From Roseateles oligotrophus (GTDB taxonomy: Bacteria > Pseudomonadota > Gammaproteobacteria > Burkholderiales > Burkholderiaceae_C), in contig NZ_JACHLP010000005.1 in NCBI RefSeq assembly GCF_014204525.1, positions 280,326 to 344,325 of the forward strand: a stretch of 64,000 bases of DNA, given 5' to 3'. Position 1 is the stretch's first letter, and each line of letters begins with the position of its first letter. Below, in pieces: positions 10,456 through 18,435 of the stretch. Position numbers and translations under genes: made by a program. The notes under the pieces were generated by a model. It was not told where the DNA came from. It ran no database searches and saw only the letters and a program-made list of their open reading frames with translations.

Positions 10456-11645
10456 CGATTGCTTTCTTTTGGTTGAGGCGGGTTCAGCAGCCAGGGGCCA
10501 TAGCGCCCCGCCCAGCACAGGGCCAGCAGCGCAAAAACGGCGCCGGCCAGGGCCAGCAGCGGGCCGCGTTGGGCACCGACATCGGCCGCCAGGCGGATCA
10601 GGATGGTGGCTTGCAGAAGTGCTTGCATGGCCCAGAGCGGGCGGTCCACCGCCACACTGCGGCCCTGCTGCACGGCGCTGACCCGGCTGGCCATGGCCAG
10701 CAAGGTCGTGCACATAAAGCCCAGGCTCATCGCGTGCAGGGGCGCCAGGCCGAGCAGGCCGGGCCGGCCGCTGGCCGCGGCGGCCAGGGCCGCGGCTTCG
10801 AGCAAAAAGCTCAGGCCCAGCCAGAGATAGCCCAGATGCAGCTGGGCCACCAGCGGCGTGCGCCTGGCCGCCGCCAGCTCCGGCGCCCAGGCATCACGCC
10901 AGAGCCAGAGGCCCAGGCCCAGCAAGGCCGCCGCAGCGGGCCAGGCCAAAAGCATAGGCGGCGGGTAGCCTAGCAGGGCGGCCAAGCCCAGTGCCGCGCG
11001 CAAGCCCAGGCCACTCAGCAGGGCCAGCAGGAGCAGGGGCTGGCGGCGCCCGTCCTGGTGCAAAAAGGGCGTGAGCCGCTGCAAGGCCAGGGCAAATACG
11101 CCGGCCACGCCCAGGCTCAGGCCGGCATGGATGGCCAGGCGCAGCGGCAGGCGTTGCTCGGCAAGCAAGGCCAGGGCCGCCAGGGCCTGGCACAGGGCCA
11201 GCACGAGCAAGCCCAGGGCCAGGCCCCGCGCATGGCCCGAGCGCCTGGCGCCGGGCTGGCGGCAGGCGGCCCAGATGAGCAGGCTGGCATTGCCAAGCAC
11301 CAGGGCCGGCAGGGCCGCGCCCAGCACGGCCATGCCGCGTTCGCCCAGCGCCGCACCTGCCAGCAGCAAGGCCCAGCCCAACACGGCAAGCCATGCCCTG
11401 GGCCAAAAAGAAGGCCAGGCCGGCGGCGCGGCCAAGCCCAGCCAGCGCGGCACCGTGGTCAAGGCAAAGCCGGCGATGAAGAGCGGCATAAAGCCCAGGC
11501 CCATGCTCCAGCCATGCAGCAGGTTTGCGGGCAGCAGCAGCTCGGTATGAGGTGCAGCGGGCAGCAGCTGCCAGGCCCAGAAGCCAGCGGCGCCCAGCCA
11601 GACCGCGGCTGCGGCGCTGAAGAAGGGGCGGTGTGGCGAGGCCAA
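10452..11645 (-). CDS. NnrS family protein (second copy)
   Basis: A 397-residue membrane protein with about twelve helices and NnrS-type histidine motifs: LLHGWSMGLGFMPLFIAGF near residue 45 and PLHAMSLGFMCTTLLAM near 310. The first in-frame start is TTG at 11645, 14 bases after the ccoG stop, and no ATG precedes the conserved region. NnrS proteins are induced by nitric oxide and protect metal-containing enzymes from nitrosative stress. It is the fifth of seven genes on the nsrR operon. Confidence 0.87.
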   Translation of the reverse strand: MASPHRPFFSAAAAVWLGAAGFWAWQLLPAAPHTELLLPANLLHGWSMGLGFMPLFIAGFALTTVPRWLGLAAPPAWPSFWPRAWLAVLGWALLLAGAALGERGMAVLGAALPALVLGNASLLIWAACRQPGARRSGHARGLALGLLVLALCQALAALALLAEQRLPLRLAIHAGLSLGVAGVFALALQRLTPFLHQDGRRQPLLLLALLSGLGLRAALGLAALLGYPPPMLLAWPAAAALLGLGLWLWRDAWAPELAAARRTPLVAQLHLGYLWLGLSFLLEAAALAAAASGRPGLLGLAPLHAMSLGFMCTTLLAMASRVSAVQQGRSVAVDRPLWAMQALLQATILIRLAADVGAQRGPLLALAGAVFALLALCWAGRYGPWLLNPPQPKESNR

Positions 11646-11659
11646 GACCAGGGCCCAAT

Positions 11660-13081
11660 CTAGCGTGGCACGAAGAACACGGCCTTGGCCGTGAAGATCC
11701 TGCCGCCGCCCAGTTCCTGGGCCTCGATCTGCACGGGGTGGGCGCCGGCCGGCAAGCCGGCGGCGGGCTGCAAGCGCAATTGCATGGGCAGGGTGGCGAT
11801 GCCGGAGGCCGGCACCTTGAAGCTCTGCGCGCCCTGGGCCAGCAGGCGCAGGCCGGGCAGGCCCTCGGCCCGCAGGCGCAGTTGCAGCGGCGCTTCGCTG
11901 CGGTTGATCAGCTGCAGGCGGTAGACGTTTTCAATTTCGCCGTCCTCCACCTGGCGCGCCATGAGCTGGCGGTCCTTGATCACATCGATCAAGAGCGCTT
12001 TGCGCTGAGACACGCTGAGGACGAAGGCCAGGCTGAGTGCCGCCAAGGCCGTGCCGTAGAGCAGCACCCGTGGCCGCAGCACGCGCGCCAGCATCTGCCG
12101 GCGGCTCCAGTGGCCGCGGATGCCGTTCTCGGTGGCATAGCGGATCAGGCCGCGCGGGGCGCCAACCTTGTCCATCACCTGGTCGCAGACGTCGATGCAG
12201 GCGGCGCAGCCTATGCACTCGTTCTGCAGGCCGTTGCGGATGTCGATGCCGGTGGGGCAGACCTGCACGCACAGGGTGCAGTCCACGCAGTCCGCGGCGC
12301 CGCTGACCTGTGACGTTAAGGCCTGCTTGCGCGAGCGTGCGCCGCGCGGTTCGCCGCGCTGGGCGTCGTAGCTGATGATGAGCGAGTCGGCATCGATCAG
12401 GGCGCTCTGAAAGCGCGCATAGGGGCAGATGTATTTGCACATCTGCTCGCGCAGAAAGCCGGCATTGCCATAGGTGGCGCCGGCGTAAAACAGCACCCAG
12501 AACAGCGGCCAGGCCTGCAGCTCCAGGCTCAGCACCTGGTCGGCCAGTTCACGCACCGGGATGAAATAGGCCACAAAGCTGAAGCCGGTCAGCAGCGACA
12601 GGGCCAGCCAGCCGCCGTGCTTGGCGGCTTTGCGCGCCAGCTTGTGCCAGGACCAGGGTTCGCGGTCCAGGCGCATACGGGCCTGGCGATCGCCCTCGGT
12701 GTGGCGCTCGATCCAGAGGAACATCTCGGTGTACACCGTTTGCGGGCAGCTATAGCCGCACCACAGGCGCCCGGCCACGGCCGTGAAGAAGAACAGCGCC
12801 AGAGCGCTGAGCACCAGCAGGGCCGCCAGATAGATGAAGTCCTGCGGGTAGAGCAGCAGGCCCAGCACGTAGAAGCGGCCGGCCTCCAGATCGAACAACA
12901 GGGCCTGGCGGCCGTTCCACTGCAGCCAGGGCATGCCGTAGAAGAAGAGCTGGGTCAGCGCCACCATCAGCCAACGCCAGTTGGCAAAGCGACCGCTGAC
13001 CGAGCGGGGGTAGACCTTGGCTTCGGCCACGTAGAGCGGGATCACCCGCTGCGGCGCAGCCGGCTTGTCAGACGGGCTCAT
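11660..13081 (-). CDS. ccoG: cytochrome c oxidase accessory protein CcoG (RdxA/FixG)
   Basis: A 473-residue membrane ferredoxin. Predicted helices lie near residues 36-52, 82-103, 157-175, 190-205 and 340-357. Two 4Fe-4S motifs of the type CxxCxxCxxxC are at C265-C275 and C289-C299, and the C-terminal periplasmic domain is Ig-like (IG_FixG type). CcoG reduces copper for cbb3 oxidase assembly. Its start overlaps nsrR by 14 bases. Being inside the nsrR operon, rather than next to ccoNOPQ, suggests it is made together with nitric oxide defence proteins. Confidence 0.95.
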   Translation of the reverse strand: MSPSDKPAAPQRVIPLYVAEAKVYPRSVSGRFANWRWLMVALTQLFFYGMPWLQWNGRQALLFDLEAGRFYVLGLLLYPQDFIYLAALLVLSALALFFFTAVAGRLWCGYSCPQTVYTEMFLWIERHTEGDRQARMRLDREPWSWHKLARKAAKHGGWLALSLLTGFSFVAYFIPVRELADQVLSLELQAWPLFWVLFYAGATYGNAGFLREQMCKYICPYARFQSALIDADSLIISYDAQRGEPRGARSRKQALTSQVSGAADCVDCTLCVQVCPTGIDIRNGLQNECIGCAACIDVCDQVMDKVGAPRGLIRYATENGIRGHWSRRQMLARVLRPRVLLYGTALAALSLAFVLSVSQRKALLIDVIKDRQLMARQVEDGEIENVYRLQLINRSEAPLQLRLRAEGLPGLRLLAQGAQSFKVPASGIATLPMQLRLQPAAGLPAGAHPVQIEAQELGGGRIFTAKAVFFVPR

Positions 13082-13535
13082 GCTTGCCCTTTTTGTGCAG
13101 CTTGATTTCCAGCAGCCCTTGCTTGGCCCTGGCCGGCAGGGGGCTGAGCAGATCGGCCAGGCTGTGGCGGTCCAGTTGCTCCAGAAAGGCCGCCAGGGCC
13201 TCGTTGAAGATGCCGGTCAGCCGGCAGCGGCCGGTGAGATTGCAGGCATTGCCCGTGCCCAGGCATTCGACCAGGTAGAAGTCCGTCTCGATGGCCCGCA
13301 CCAGCTCGCCCAGCATGATCTCGCTCGGGGCCAGTGCCAGACGCATGCCGCCGCCCTTGCCGCGCACCGTGCTGATCCAGCCGCCCAGGCCCAGCTGGTG
13401 GGTGATCTTGGTCAGATGGGCTTCGGAGATGCCATAGGCCTGCGCGATTTCCGCGGTGGTGCAGAGCCGCTCCGGGTGTTGGCCCAGATAGAGCAGCATG
13501 CGCAGGGCATAGTCGGTCATGGTGGTCAGGCGCAT
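13068..13535 (-). CDS. nsrR: nitric-oxide-sensing Rrf2 repressor NsrR
   Basis: A 155-residue Rrf2-family protein with an N-terminal winged helix beginning MRLTTMTDYALRMLLYLG and cluster cysteines at C91, C98 and C104. The spacing and the surrounding sequence ECLGTGNAC...GRCRL match NsrR rather than IscR. NsrR carries a nitric-oxide-sensitive Fe-S cluster and represses detoxification genes. It lies third in its own operon, which starts at a matching NsrR-like operator (15084-15106), so it is probably autoregulated. Confidence 0.9.
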   Translation of the reverse strand: MRLTTMTDYALRMLLYLGQHPERLCTTAEIAQAYGISEAHLTKITHQLGLGGWISTVRGKGGGMRLALAPSEIMLGELVRAIETDFYLVECLGTGNACNLTGRCRLTGIFNEALAAFLEQLDRHSLADLLSPLPARAKQGLLEIKLHKKGKHEPV

Positions 13536-13547
13536 ATCGAGTCCTTC

Positions 13548-14759
13548 TCAGCCAGGCAGGCCGTCCACCCGGGGGCGCATCAGCATGGGGACGTAACGCC
13601 ACAGGTAGAGGGCAAAAGCCAGGGCCCAGAGCGCCGACGACAGCCACACCGCCTCCAGCAAGGCGGCCGGCCACAGCAGGGGCACAAACACCCGCAGCAG
13701 GGCGGCGGCCAGCACGGCCAGGTAGGCGGCGGTCTCGATGGGGCCGGCCTTGAGCGGCCGGCCGGTATGGCCCAGGGCCGTGCGGGTGATCATGCCCAGG
13801 GTGATGAGGCCGATCAAACCCACCGTTAGCGCGTGGGTGGCCAGCGAGGGCGGCACCCATCCCAGGGCCGATGCTGCACGCAAGGCCAGGTGAATCAGCA
13901 GCCAGGCATAGGCCGCGTGCAGCACCCAGACCAGCGGATTGCCCCGCGTCTTCCAGGGCTGCCAGAGGGCGAAGCGCCAACTGTGTGCCAGCAGGGCCGG
14001 CAGCAGCACCAGCAGCGTCAGCGAGCCGCTCAGGCCCAGGCCGTCGCAGGCAGCCAGCAGCAAGACGCTGCCGAGTGCGGCCTGCTCCACCCGGGGTTCG
14101 CGCCGCGCATTCATGCCCGGCACGCCGTTGTTGGAGAACATGGGCACGACGCGGCCGGCCATCACGGCAATCATGAACAGCAAAACGTCGAGCGCCAGCG
14201 GCAGGCCCAGGCCGCTGGCCAGGGCGCCGGGCAGGGGCAGCCGGCCCGCCTGGTTCAGATGCAGGGCCGCCGTGGCCAGGCCCATGGCCAGCAAGAGGCC
14301 GACGAAGAAGTAGTTGCGCCGGTTGCCGCCGGCGTGCAAGGCCCGCCACAAGCCCCAGGCGGCCAGCCAGGGCACGGCCAGATTGACGATCAGCGAGGCC
14401 CAAAGCCAGGGCGACAGCACCAGCACGCGGGCCAGCAGCCAGAGGGCGGCCAAGGCCATCAGCGGCCGGCCGGTGGGCGTGGGCTGGCCCGACCAATTGC
14501 GCCCGGCCGTGAAAAGAAAGCCGATGACGATGGCCAGGGCGTAGCCGAACACCATTTCATGAGCATGCCAGGCCGGGCCGCGCAGGCCGCCGCTGCCCAG
14601 CAGGCCGCTGAATTGCAGCGCCCACAAGGGCACGGACAGCAGGGCCAGCAAGGCCGCCAGCAGATAGAAGGGGCGAAAGCCCAAGTCCCACAGCGCCAGG
14701 CCTTCGCCAGGCCGGCGCCGCACAGGGGGCTCTTGCAATTGCACGAAAACTTGACTCAT
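13548..14759 (-). CDS. nnrS: NnrS family protein
   Basis: A 403-residue polytopic membrane protein, clearly NnrS. It has the conserved WDLGFRPFYLLAA start, the histidine motif AWHAHEMVFGYA near residue 65, MFSNNGVPG near residue 205 and TALGHTGRPL near 335. About twelve membrane helices are expected. NnrS binds heme and copper and protects cells from nitrosative stress during denitrification. It is 24 bases after the DUF2249 gene and 12 bases before nsrR, within one operon. Confidence 0.94.
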   Translation of the reverse strand: MSQVFVQLQEPPVRRRPGEGLALWDLGFRPFYLLAALLALLSVPLWALQFSGLLGSGGLRGPAWHAHEMVFGYALAIVIGFLFTAGRNWSGQPTPTGRPLMALAALWLLARVLVLSPWLWASLIVNLAVPWLAAWGLWRALHAGGNRRNYFFVGLLLAMGLATAALHLNQAGRLPLPGALASGLGLPLALDVLLFMIAVMAGRVVPMFSNNGVPGMNARREPRVEQAALGSVLLLAACDGLGLSGSLTLLVLLPALLAHSWRFALWQPWKTRGNPLVWVLHAAYAWLLIHLALRAASALGWVPPSLATHALTVGLIGLITLGMITRTALGHTGRPLKAGPIETAAYLAVLAAALLRVFVPLLWPAALLEAVWLSSALWALAFALYLWRYVPMLMRPRVDGLPG

Positions 14760-14783
14760 CGCGACCTCTCTGCCTGGCTGGGC

Positions 14784-15071
14784 TCAGTTCCCGCTGCAGC
14801 AGCCGCAGCAGCTCTTGCCCGCCGGGCGGCGGCCGATGCGCAAGCGCCACTGCTGCGGCCCGGCCTCCAGCACCTCCCAATCAAACTGCCCCGGCCAAAG
14901 CGATTGGAATTGCTGCTTCAGCGGCAGCGGCTCGTGGTCGCTGTGCAACTCAAACCATGCACCGACGGGCAGGCTCTCAAAGTGCTGAAAGATCAGGCCG
15001 TGACGCTGGGCGGGCGGAATCTGGCGCACATCGATGGTGGCGGCCACAGTGCCGGCGGGGACGGTATTCAT
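14784..15071 (-). CDS. DUF2249 domain protein with C-terminal cysteine cluster
   Basis: A 95-residue protein. DUF2249 motifs are visible: DVRQIPPAQRHGLIFQHFE near the start and LHSDHEPLPL in the middle. The C-terminus adds a cysteine-rich KSCCGCCSGN tail that could bind metal or a cluster. The family is common beside denitrification and Rrf2 genes, but its biochemical role is not established. The ATG at 15071 was chosen because upstream codons run into the NsrR operator. It is the first gene of the seven-gene operon. Confidence 0.85.
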   Translation of the reverse strand: MNTVPAGTVAATIDVRQIPPAQRHGLIFQHFESLPVGAWFELHSDHEPLPLKQQFQSLWPGQFDWEVLEAGPQQWRLRIGRRPAGKSCCGCCSGN

Positions 15072-15083
15072 GCGGGCTCCTAT

Positions 15084-15106
15084 AAGTTGCATTTTGGATG
15101 CAGCTA
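15084..15106 (-). promoter_or_regulatory. NsrR-type operator and promoter of the nsrR operon
   Basis: The plus-strand bases AAGTTGCATTTTGGATGCA form an inverted repeat TGCAT-N5-ATGCA with further matching AG/CT at the ends. This is the spacing of the NsrR consensus AAGATGCATTT-N-AAATGCATCTT. It lies 13 bases before the DUF2249 start codon. On the minus strand a weak -35/-10 pair (TTGCTT, 17 bases, GACAAT) sits directly upstream, so bound repressor would cover the transcription start. Confidence 0.72.
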
Positions 15107-15193
15107 TTGTCCCGAGAACTCTCGCCAAAAGCAATATTTTAAATATAGATTAAAGAAAAAGACGCCGCGTCTGGCCCCCACAGTGCGGGCGCA

Positions 15194-15649
15194 TCAGTCC
15201 TTGCTGGGGCGATGCCAGTGCCAGGCGGCGAGGATGAGCAGGCCCAGGCCCGTGTGGAACAGGCCGAAACCGGCGTGCAGGGATTCCGGCACCAGGTAGT
15301 ACAGCCCATAGGCCGTCAGCACGGTGCAGGCCGCCAGGCCGCTGAGGACCAGGCCGGTTTTTCGCTGGGTGGCACGGCTGGGCTCCCGCGTCATGCGCCA
15401 ACCCGGCGGGATGTGTTGGCCGGCCACCGCGCCCAGGCCCAGCAGGGCGGCAAAGCTGCCCAGGCCGTGCAAGCGCATGGCCCAGGGCTCCCAGGGCGAG
15501 GGTAGGCCTTCCAGGCCATCGGCGCTGCCGCCGGGGCCGTAGTGCAGCCACAACCAAGCGCCGCCGCTGAGCAGGAGCAGCAGGGCCGAGGAGTAGATCC
15601 AGCGCTTCAGCCAGGGGCTCAGCTTCAGGCGGGGGCGGTGATGTCTCAT
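15194..15649 (-). CDS. four-helix membrane protein with paired histidines (cytochrome b-like)
   Basis: A 151-residue membrane protein with four predicted helices (about 16-34, 56-76, 97-117, 125-143). Histidines fall in or near helices two and four (RLHGLGS, GQHIPPG, LHAGFGLFHTG, WHWH), which would suit b-type heme binding, but no named family is recognised. It overlaps the apbE stop-start region by four bases (ATGA), so the two are coupled. By analogy with other ApbE-linked membrane cytochromes it may carry electrons to a periplasmic flavoprotein. The heme is inferred. Confidence 0.75.
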   Translation of the reverse strand: MRHHRPRLKLSPWLKRWIYSSALLLLLSGGAWLWLHYGPGGSADGLEGLPSPWEPWAMRLHGLGSFAALLGLGAVAGQHIPPGWRMTREPSRATQRKTGLVLSGLAACTVLTAYGLYYLVPESLHAGFGLFHTGLGLLILAAWHWHRPSKD

Positions 15650-16392
15650 GCGGAAAATTGTGTGTGCAGGAAAGCACGGGCGCCGAAGCGTAGCAGCAAA
15701 GGATGCTGCGGATTGCCGCTGCAGGCGACCAGCTTGGTCAGGGCATCGGCCCAGAGGCAGCGTGGGGCCGCCACACTCACATGGCCCGCCTGGGCGGCCG
15801 CGGCCGGGTAGGCGGCGCTGCGGCTGTGGGCGGCGAAATAGCTGGTGGCAAAGCTGCCCTCGGCCAATTGGCCGAACTCGCGCACGCCACCGGTCTCCTC
15901 ATCGCGCAGCTGCAGGCGCAGGCTCAGCGCACCGAAGACCCGCAGATCGCCGCCCGCATTGACGCTGCCCAGCGCGCAGCCGGCGCGTCGCAGCGCGGCC
16001 ACCGCTCGGTCCACCGCAAAGCCTTTGGCGATGCCGCCCAGGTCCAGGCGGACCGTGTCGCCCAGCTTGTGCAAGCGTCGGCCTTGCAGGCGCCAGGCTT
16101 GCGGGCCCGTGCCCTGGCTGATGTCGAAACGGCCTTCGCTCGCCAGCTGCAGCAGGGCCGCCGCGCGCAGCAAGCGGGCGCTCAAGGGCGCCAGCACCAG
16201 GCTGTGGCCGGCGGGCAGGGCGTTGAAGCGGGCGATATCGCTGCCGGCCTCGAAGCGCGACAAGCAGGCCTGCACCGCCTGCACCGCCGCAAAGCCGGCC
16301 TCGAACTGGACCGGCACGGCCTGCTCGGGTAGGGCGATCTCCAGCAAGGTGCCCAGCAGGGGGCGGGCACGGCGCAGCAAGGTGGGGCTCAT
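15646..16392 (-). CDS. apbE: FAD:protein FMN transferase (ApbE)
   Basis: A 248-residue ApbE-family flavin transferase, which moves FMN from FAD onto Thr or Ser residues of exported target proteins. The family motifs are visible: LLGTLLEI near the start, SRFEAGSDIARFN, DLGGIAKGFAVDRA in the middle, and NAGGDLRVFG. The C-terminal ADALTKL segment supplies metal-binding residues. I chose the ATG at 16392; an upstream in-frame start at 16431 is less likely. An obvious partner, the FMN-binding-domain protein, lies just upstream, separated by a large hairpin element. Confidence 0.93.
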   Translation of the reverse strand: MSPTLLRRARPLLGTLLEIALPEQAVPVQFEAGFAAVQAVQACLSRFEAGSDIARFNALPAGHSLVLAPLSARLLRAAALLQLASEGRFDISQGTGPQAWRLQGRRLHKLGDTVRLDLGGIAKGFAVDRAVAALRRAGCALGSVNAGGDLRVFGALSLRLQLRDEETGGVREFGQLAEGSFATSYFAAHSRSAAYPAAAAQAGHVSVAAPRCLWADALTKLVACSGNPQHPLLLRFGARAFLHTQFSA

Positions 16393-16452
16393 ATCAGTTA
16401 TCCATAGCGCTGCGCGCCACCCGCAAGGCATGAAACCAAGTACAAAAAGTCA

Positions 16453-16520
16453 ACCACAGAGTCACAGAGACACAGAGAAAGCAAGCTTTGAATTCCTCTG
16501 TGTCTCTGTGACTCTGTGGT
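16453..16520. repeat. inverted repeat built of CACAGAG octamers
   Basis: Two perfect 25-base arms (16453-16477 and 16496-16520) flank an 18-base loop that contains HindIII-like and EcoRI-like hexamers. Each arm is itself three copies of CACAGAG spaced every 8 bases. It fills the apbE to FMN-protein gap. It lacks a T-run, so it looks more like a dispersed repeat or RNA-processing hairpin than a terminator. Confidence 0.85.
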
Positions 16521-16544
16521 CGCATTTGAATTTGGGGTTTTGTC

Positions 16545-17090
16545 TCAGCTCAGCAGGCCGGCCTTCTGGGCAAGCTCCAACGTGGCCAGCAGGCGTTTGA
16601 CGCCCTCCGTCACATGGCTGCAGCTGAGTGTGGCGCCGGAGATATTGGCGATGTCCTCGCCCACCTGCAGGGGCGCGGCGCTGTTCTTGCCGATGAATTG
16701 CTTGCGCCAGGCCGGCAGGCGGATCTCGGCCCCATGGCTCTCGCGGTAGCTGAGGATTTCCACGCCCCGGATGCGCCCGTCCAGCCCGACGGCGGTGGCA
16801 TAGCCGATTTGCTCAAACTTGCCCAGCACCTGGTCGCTGGCCAGCACGCCCAGCAAGTCCTTGCCGCGCCAGGCCAGGCGCAGCTGCAGATGGGCGCTGC
16901 GCGGCTTGAAGCCTTTCTCGGCCAGCTTTTGCAGCAGGGCCGGCTCCAGCAAGAGGTCGCGCGCCTCGAAGCGGTCGGCCTCCTGGAACAGCAGCTTGGC
17001 GGCTTGCTCGGCACTCAGATAGTCCACCGCAAAGCTGCTGACCGGGGCCAGCGCGGCCAGACCCAGGGCCGCGCTGAGCTGCAAGCGCAT
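16545..17090 (-). CDS. FMN-binding domain protein, exported
   Basis: A 181-residue protein with a signal peptide (MRLQLSAALGLAALAPVSSFA) and a C-terminal FMN-binding domain. The flavin attachment motif reads ISGATLS at residues 150-156, so T154 would be the ApbE target. The aspartate usually three residues before the Ser/Thr is replaced by alanine, so covalent flavinylation is likely but not certain. It is expected in the periplasm, receiving electrons from a membrane cytochrome. Its start shares one base with the porin stop (TGATG), indicating co-translation. Confidence 0.85.
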   Translation of the reverse strand: MRLQLSAALGLAALAPVSSFAVDYLSAEQAAKLLFQEADRFEARDLLLEPALLQKLAEKGFKPRSAHLQLRLAWRGKDLLGVLASDQVLGKFEQIGYATAVGLDGRIRGVEILSYRESHGAEIRLPAWRKQFIGKNSAAPLQVGEDIANISGATLSCSHVTEGVKRLLATLELAQKAGLLS

Positions 17091-18391
17091 CAGAAGCTCC
17101 AGCCGACGCCGAGGTTGAAGCGATCCATGTCCTTGTTCTCGCGGAAGCGCTGCAGATCGGCCTTGAACACCACGCCATCCGTCAGGCGGAAGTTGGCGCC
17201 GACGGTGAAGATGCGTTCGGTGGGCGCGGCGGCCGGGGTCAGGCCCTGGCCCAGATCGGCATAGCTGCGCGCGGTGTTGACCTGCTCCCAGCGGGCAAAG
17301 GGCGACAGGCGGTAGCTGCCCTGTTCCCACAGCTTGTAGGCGGCCTGGGCATACCAGCCGTCGAAGCTGGCCGGGATCAGGTTGTCACCACCCACCAGCG
17401 GGGCGTTGAGGGCGGCGGTATTGGAGATGGTGCCCTTGGCGTAGACGGCGCTCAGGTCCCAGCGGCCCGGCGTCCAGCGGGCGTGCACGTCCCACAGGCT
17501 GATGCGGGACTCCAGCTCGGTCTGGCGCTGCGTGGCCTTGCCGCTGAAGACGCTGGCGCCCAGCAGGAGGCCGGGCAGGCCGCGCCAGTTGGCGGCGCCG
17601 AACAGGGCCAGATCGTGGGCCTTGGCCTGGGCCATTTCCTGGTGGATGGCGCCCAGGGGCGACTCGCGGCCCTCGCTGCTGGCGGCGTCCCATTTGTTCA
17701 GATTGAAGCCGGTGCTGATGCCGGCCTGCAGGCTCAGGCCACTGCCCAGATTGCTGACCAGTTGGAAGCCGCCTTCGCGCCAGGTGCTGGGGATGATGGC
17801 GGTCTCGACGAAATTGCGCTCGACGCCGTAGTAATTGGGCGGCTCGTGGTTCTCGTTGAGCAAGCCCACAGGCATCAGGAACAGGCCGCCGCGCAGCGTG
17901 AACAAGGGGTTGATCTGGTGTTCGATATAGGCCTGCTCGATGGCGACTTCGCCGCCGTCGCTGGCCGACGCGATGCCGTGTTCGATCTCGATCTCGGTGA
18001 CCACCTTGGTCTTCTCGTCGAAGCGATGCTGGTAGCCCAGCACGACCCGGCGCAGATCGGCCTGGGCGTCCTTGCTATTGCTGGGGCGGTTGTAATTGAT
18101 CTCGGCATAGCCGCTGATGACGGTGCTGGGTTCGCCATTGCCGCGTGTGGCGGCTTCGGCCGCGGCGCTGCTGGTGGCCGGCGCGGCGGCCGGTGCCGGT
18201 GCCGGCGCGGCGGCCTGCTTTTGCTGCAGGGTCTGCAACTCGGTTTTGAGCTTGGCGAGCTCGGTGCTGAGCTGGTCGAGCCGGCGCATCAGTTCCAGCT
18301 CGGTGCTGGTTTGAGCCTGGCTGGCGCTAGCGCCCAGGGCCAGTGAAAGGGCCAGGGCCAGCGGAGAGAGACGGGGAGAGAGGAGGGACAT
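17090..18391 (-). CDS. outer membrane porin-like beta-barrel protein
   Basis: A 433-residue outer membrane protein. It has a signal peptide cleaved after SQAQ, a short coiled coil (residues 30-62, heptads of Leu with Lys and Glu), an Ala/Pro-rich linker, and then alternating beta-strands to a terminal phenylalanine (LGVGWSF). This layout resembles trimeric porins with an N-terminal coiled coil (OprP/OprO-like). The substrate is unknown. It is directly upstream of, and coupled with, the FMN-binding protein and 44 bases after the diheme peroxidase gene, so the three probably form one transcript. Confidence 0.8.
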   Translation of the reverse strand: MSLLSPRLSPLALALSLALGASASQAQTSTELELMRRLDQLSTELAKLKTELQTLQQKQAAAPAPAPAAAPATSSAAAEAATRGNGEPSTVISGYAEINYNRPSNSKDAQADLRRVVLGYQHRFDEKTKVVTEIEIEHGIASASDGGEVAIEQAYIEHQINPLFTLRGGLFLMPVGLLNENHEPPNYYGVERNFVETAIIPSTWREGGFQLVSNLGSGLSLQAGISTGFNLNKWDAASSEGRESPLGAIHQEMAQAKAHDLALFGAANWRGLPGLLLGASVFSGKATQRQTELESRISLWDVHARWTPGRWDLSAVYAKGTISNTAALNAPLVGGDNLIPASFDGWYAQAAYKLWEQGSYRLSPFARWEQVNTARSYADLGQGLTPAAAPTERIFTVGANFRLTDGVVFKADLQRFRENKDMDRFNLGVGWSF

Positions 18392-18435
18392 GGACTGCTC
18401 TTTGTTTTGATTTGCGGATGGATGGTGGGCGTCGC

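Noticed and set aside
8996-10681. Long plus-strand frame rich in Gln, Pro and Arg opposite the NnrS genes
   Set aside because: The low-complexity composition is typical of the complement of Leu/Ala-rich membrane proteins. The minus-strand genes explain the region.
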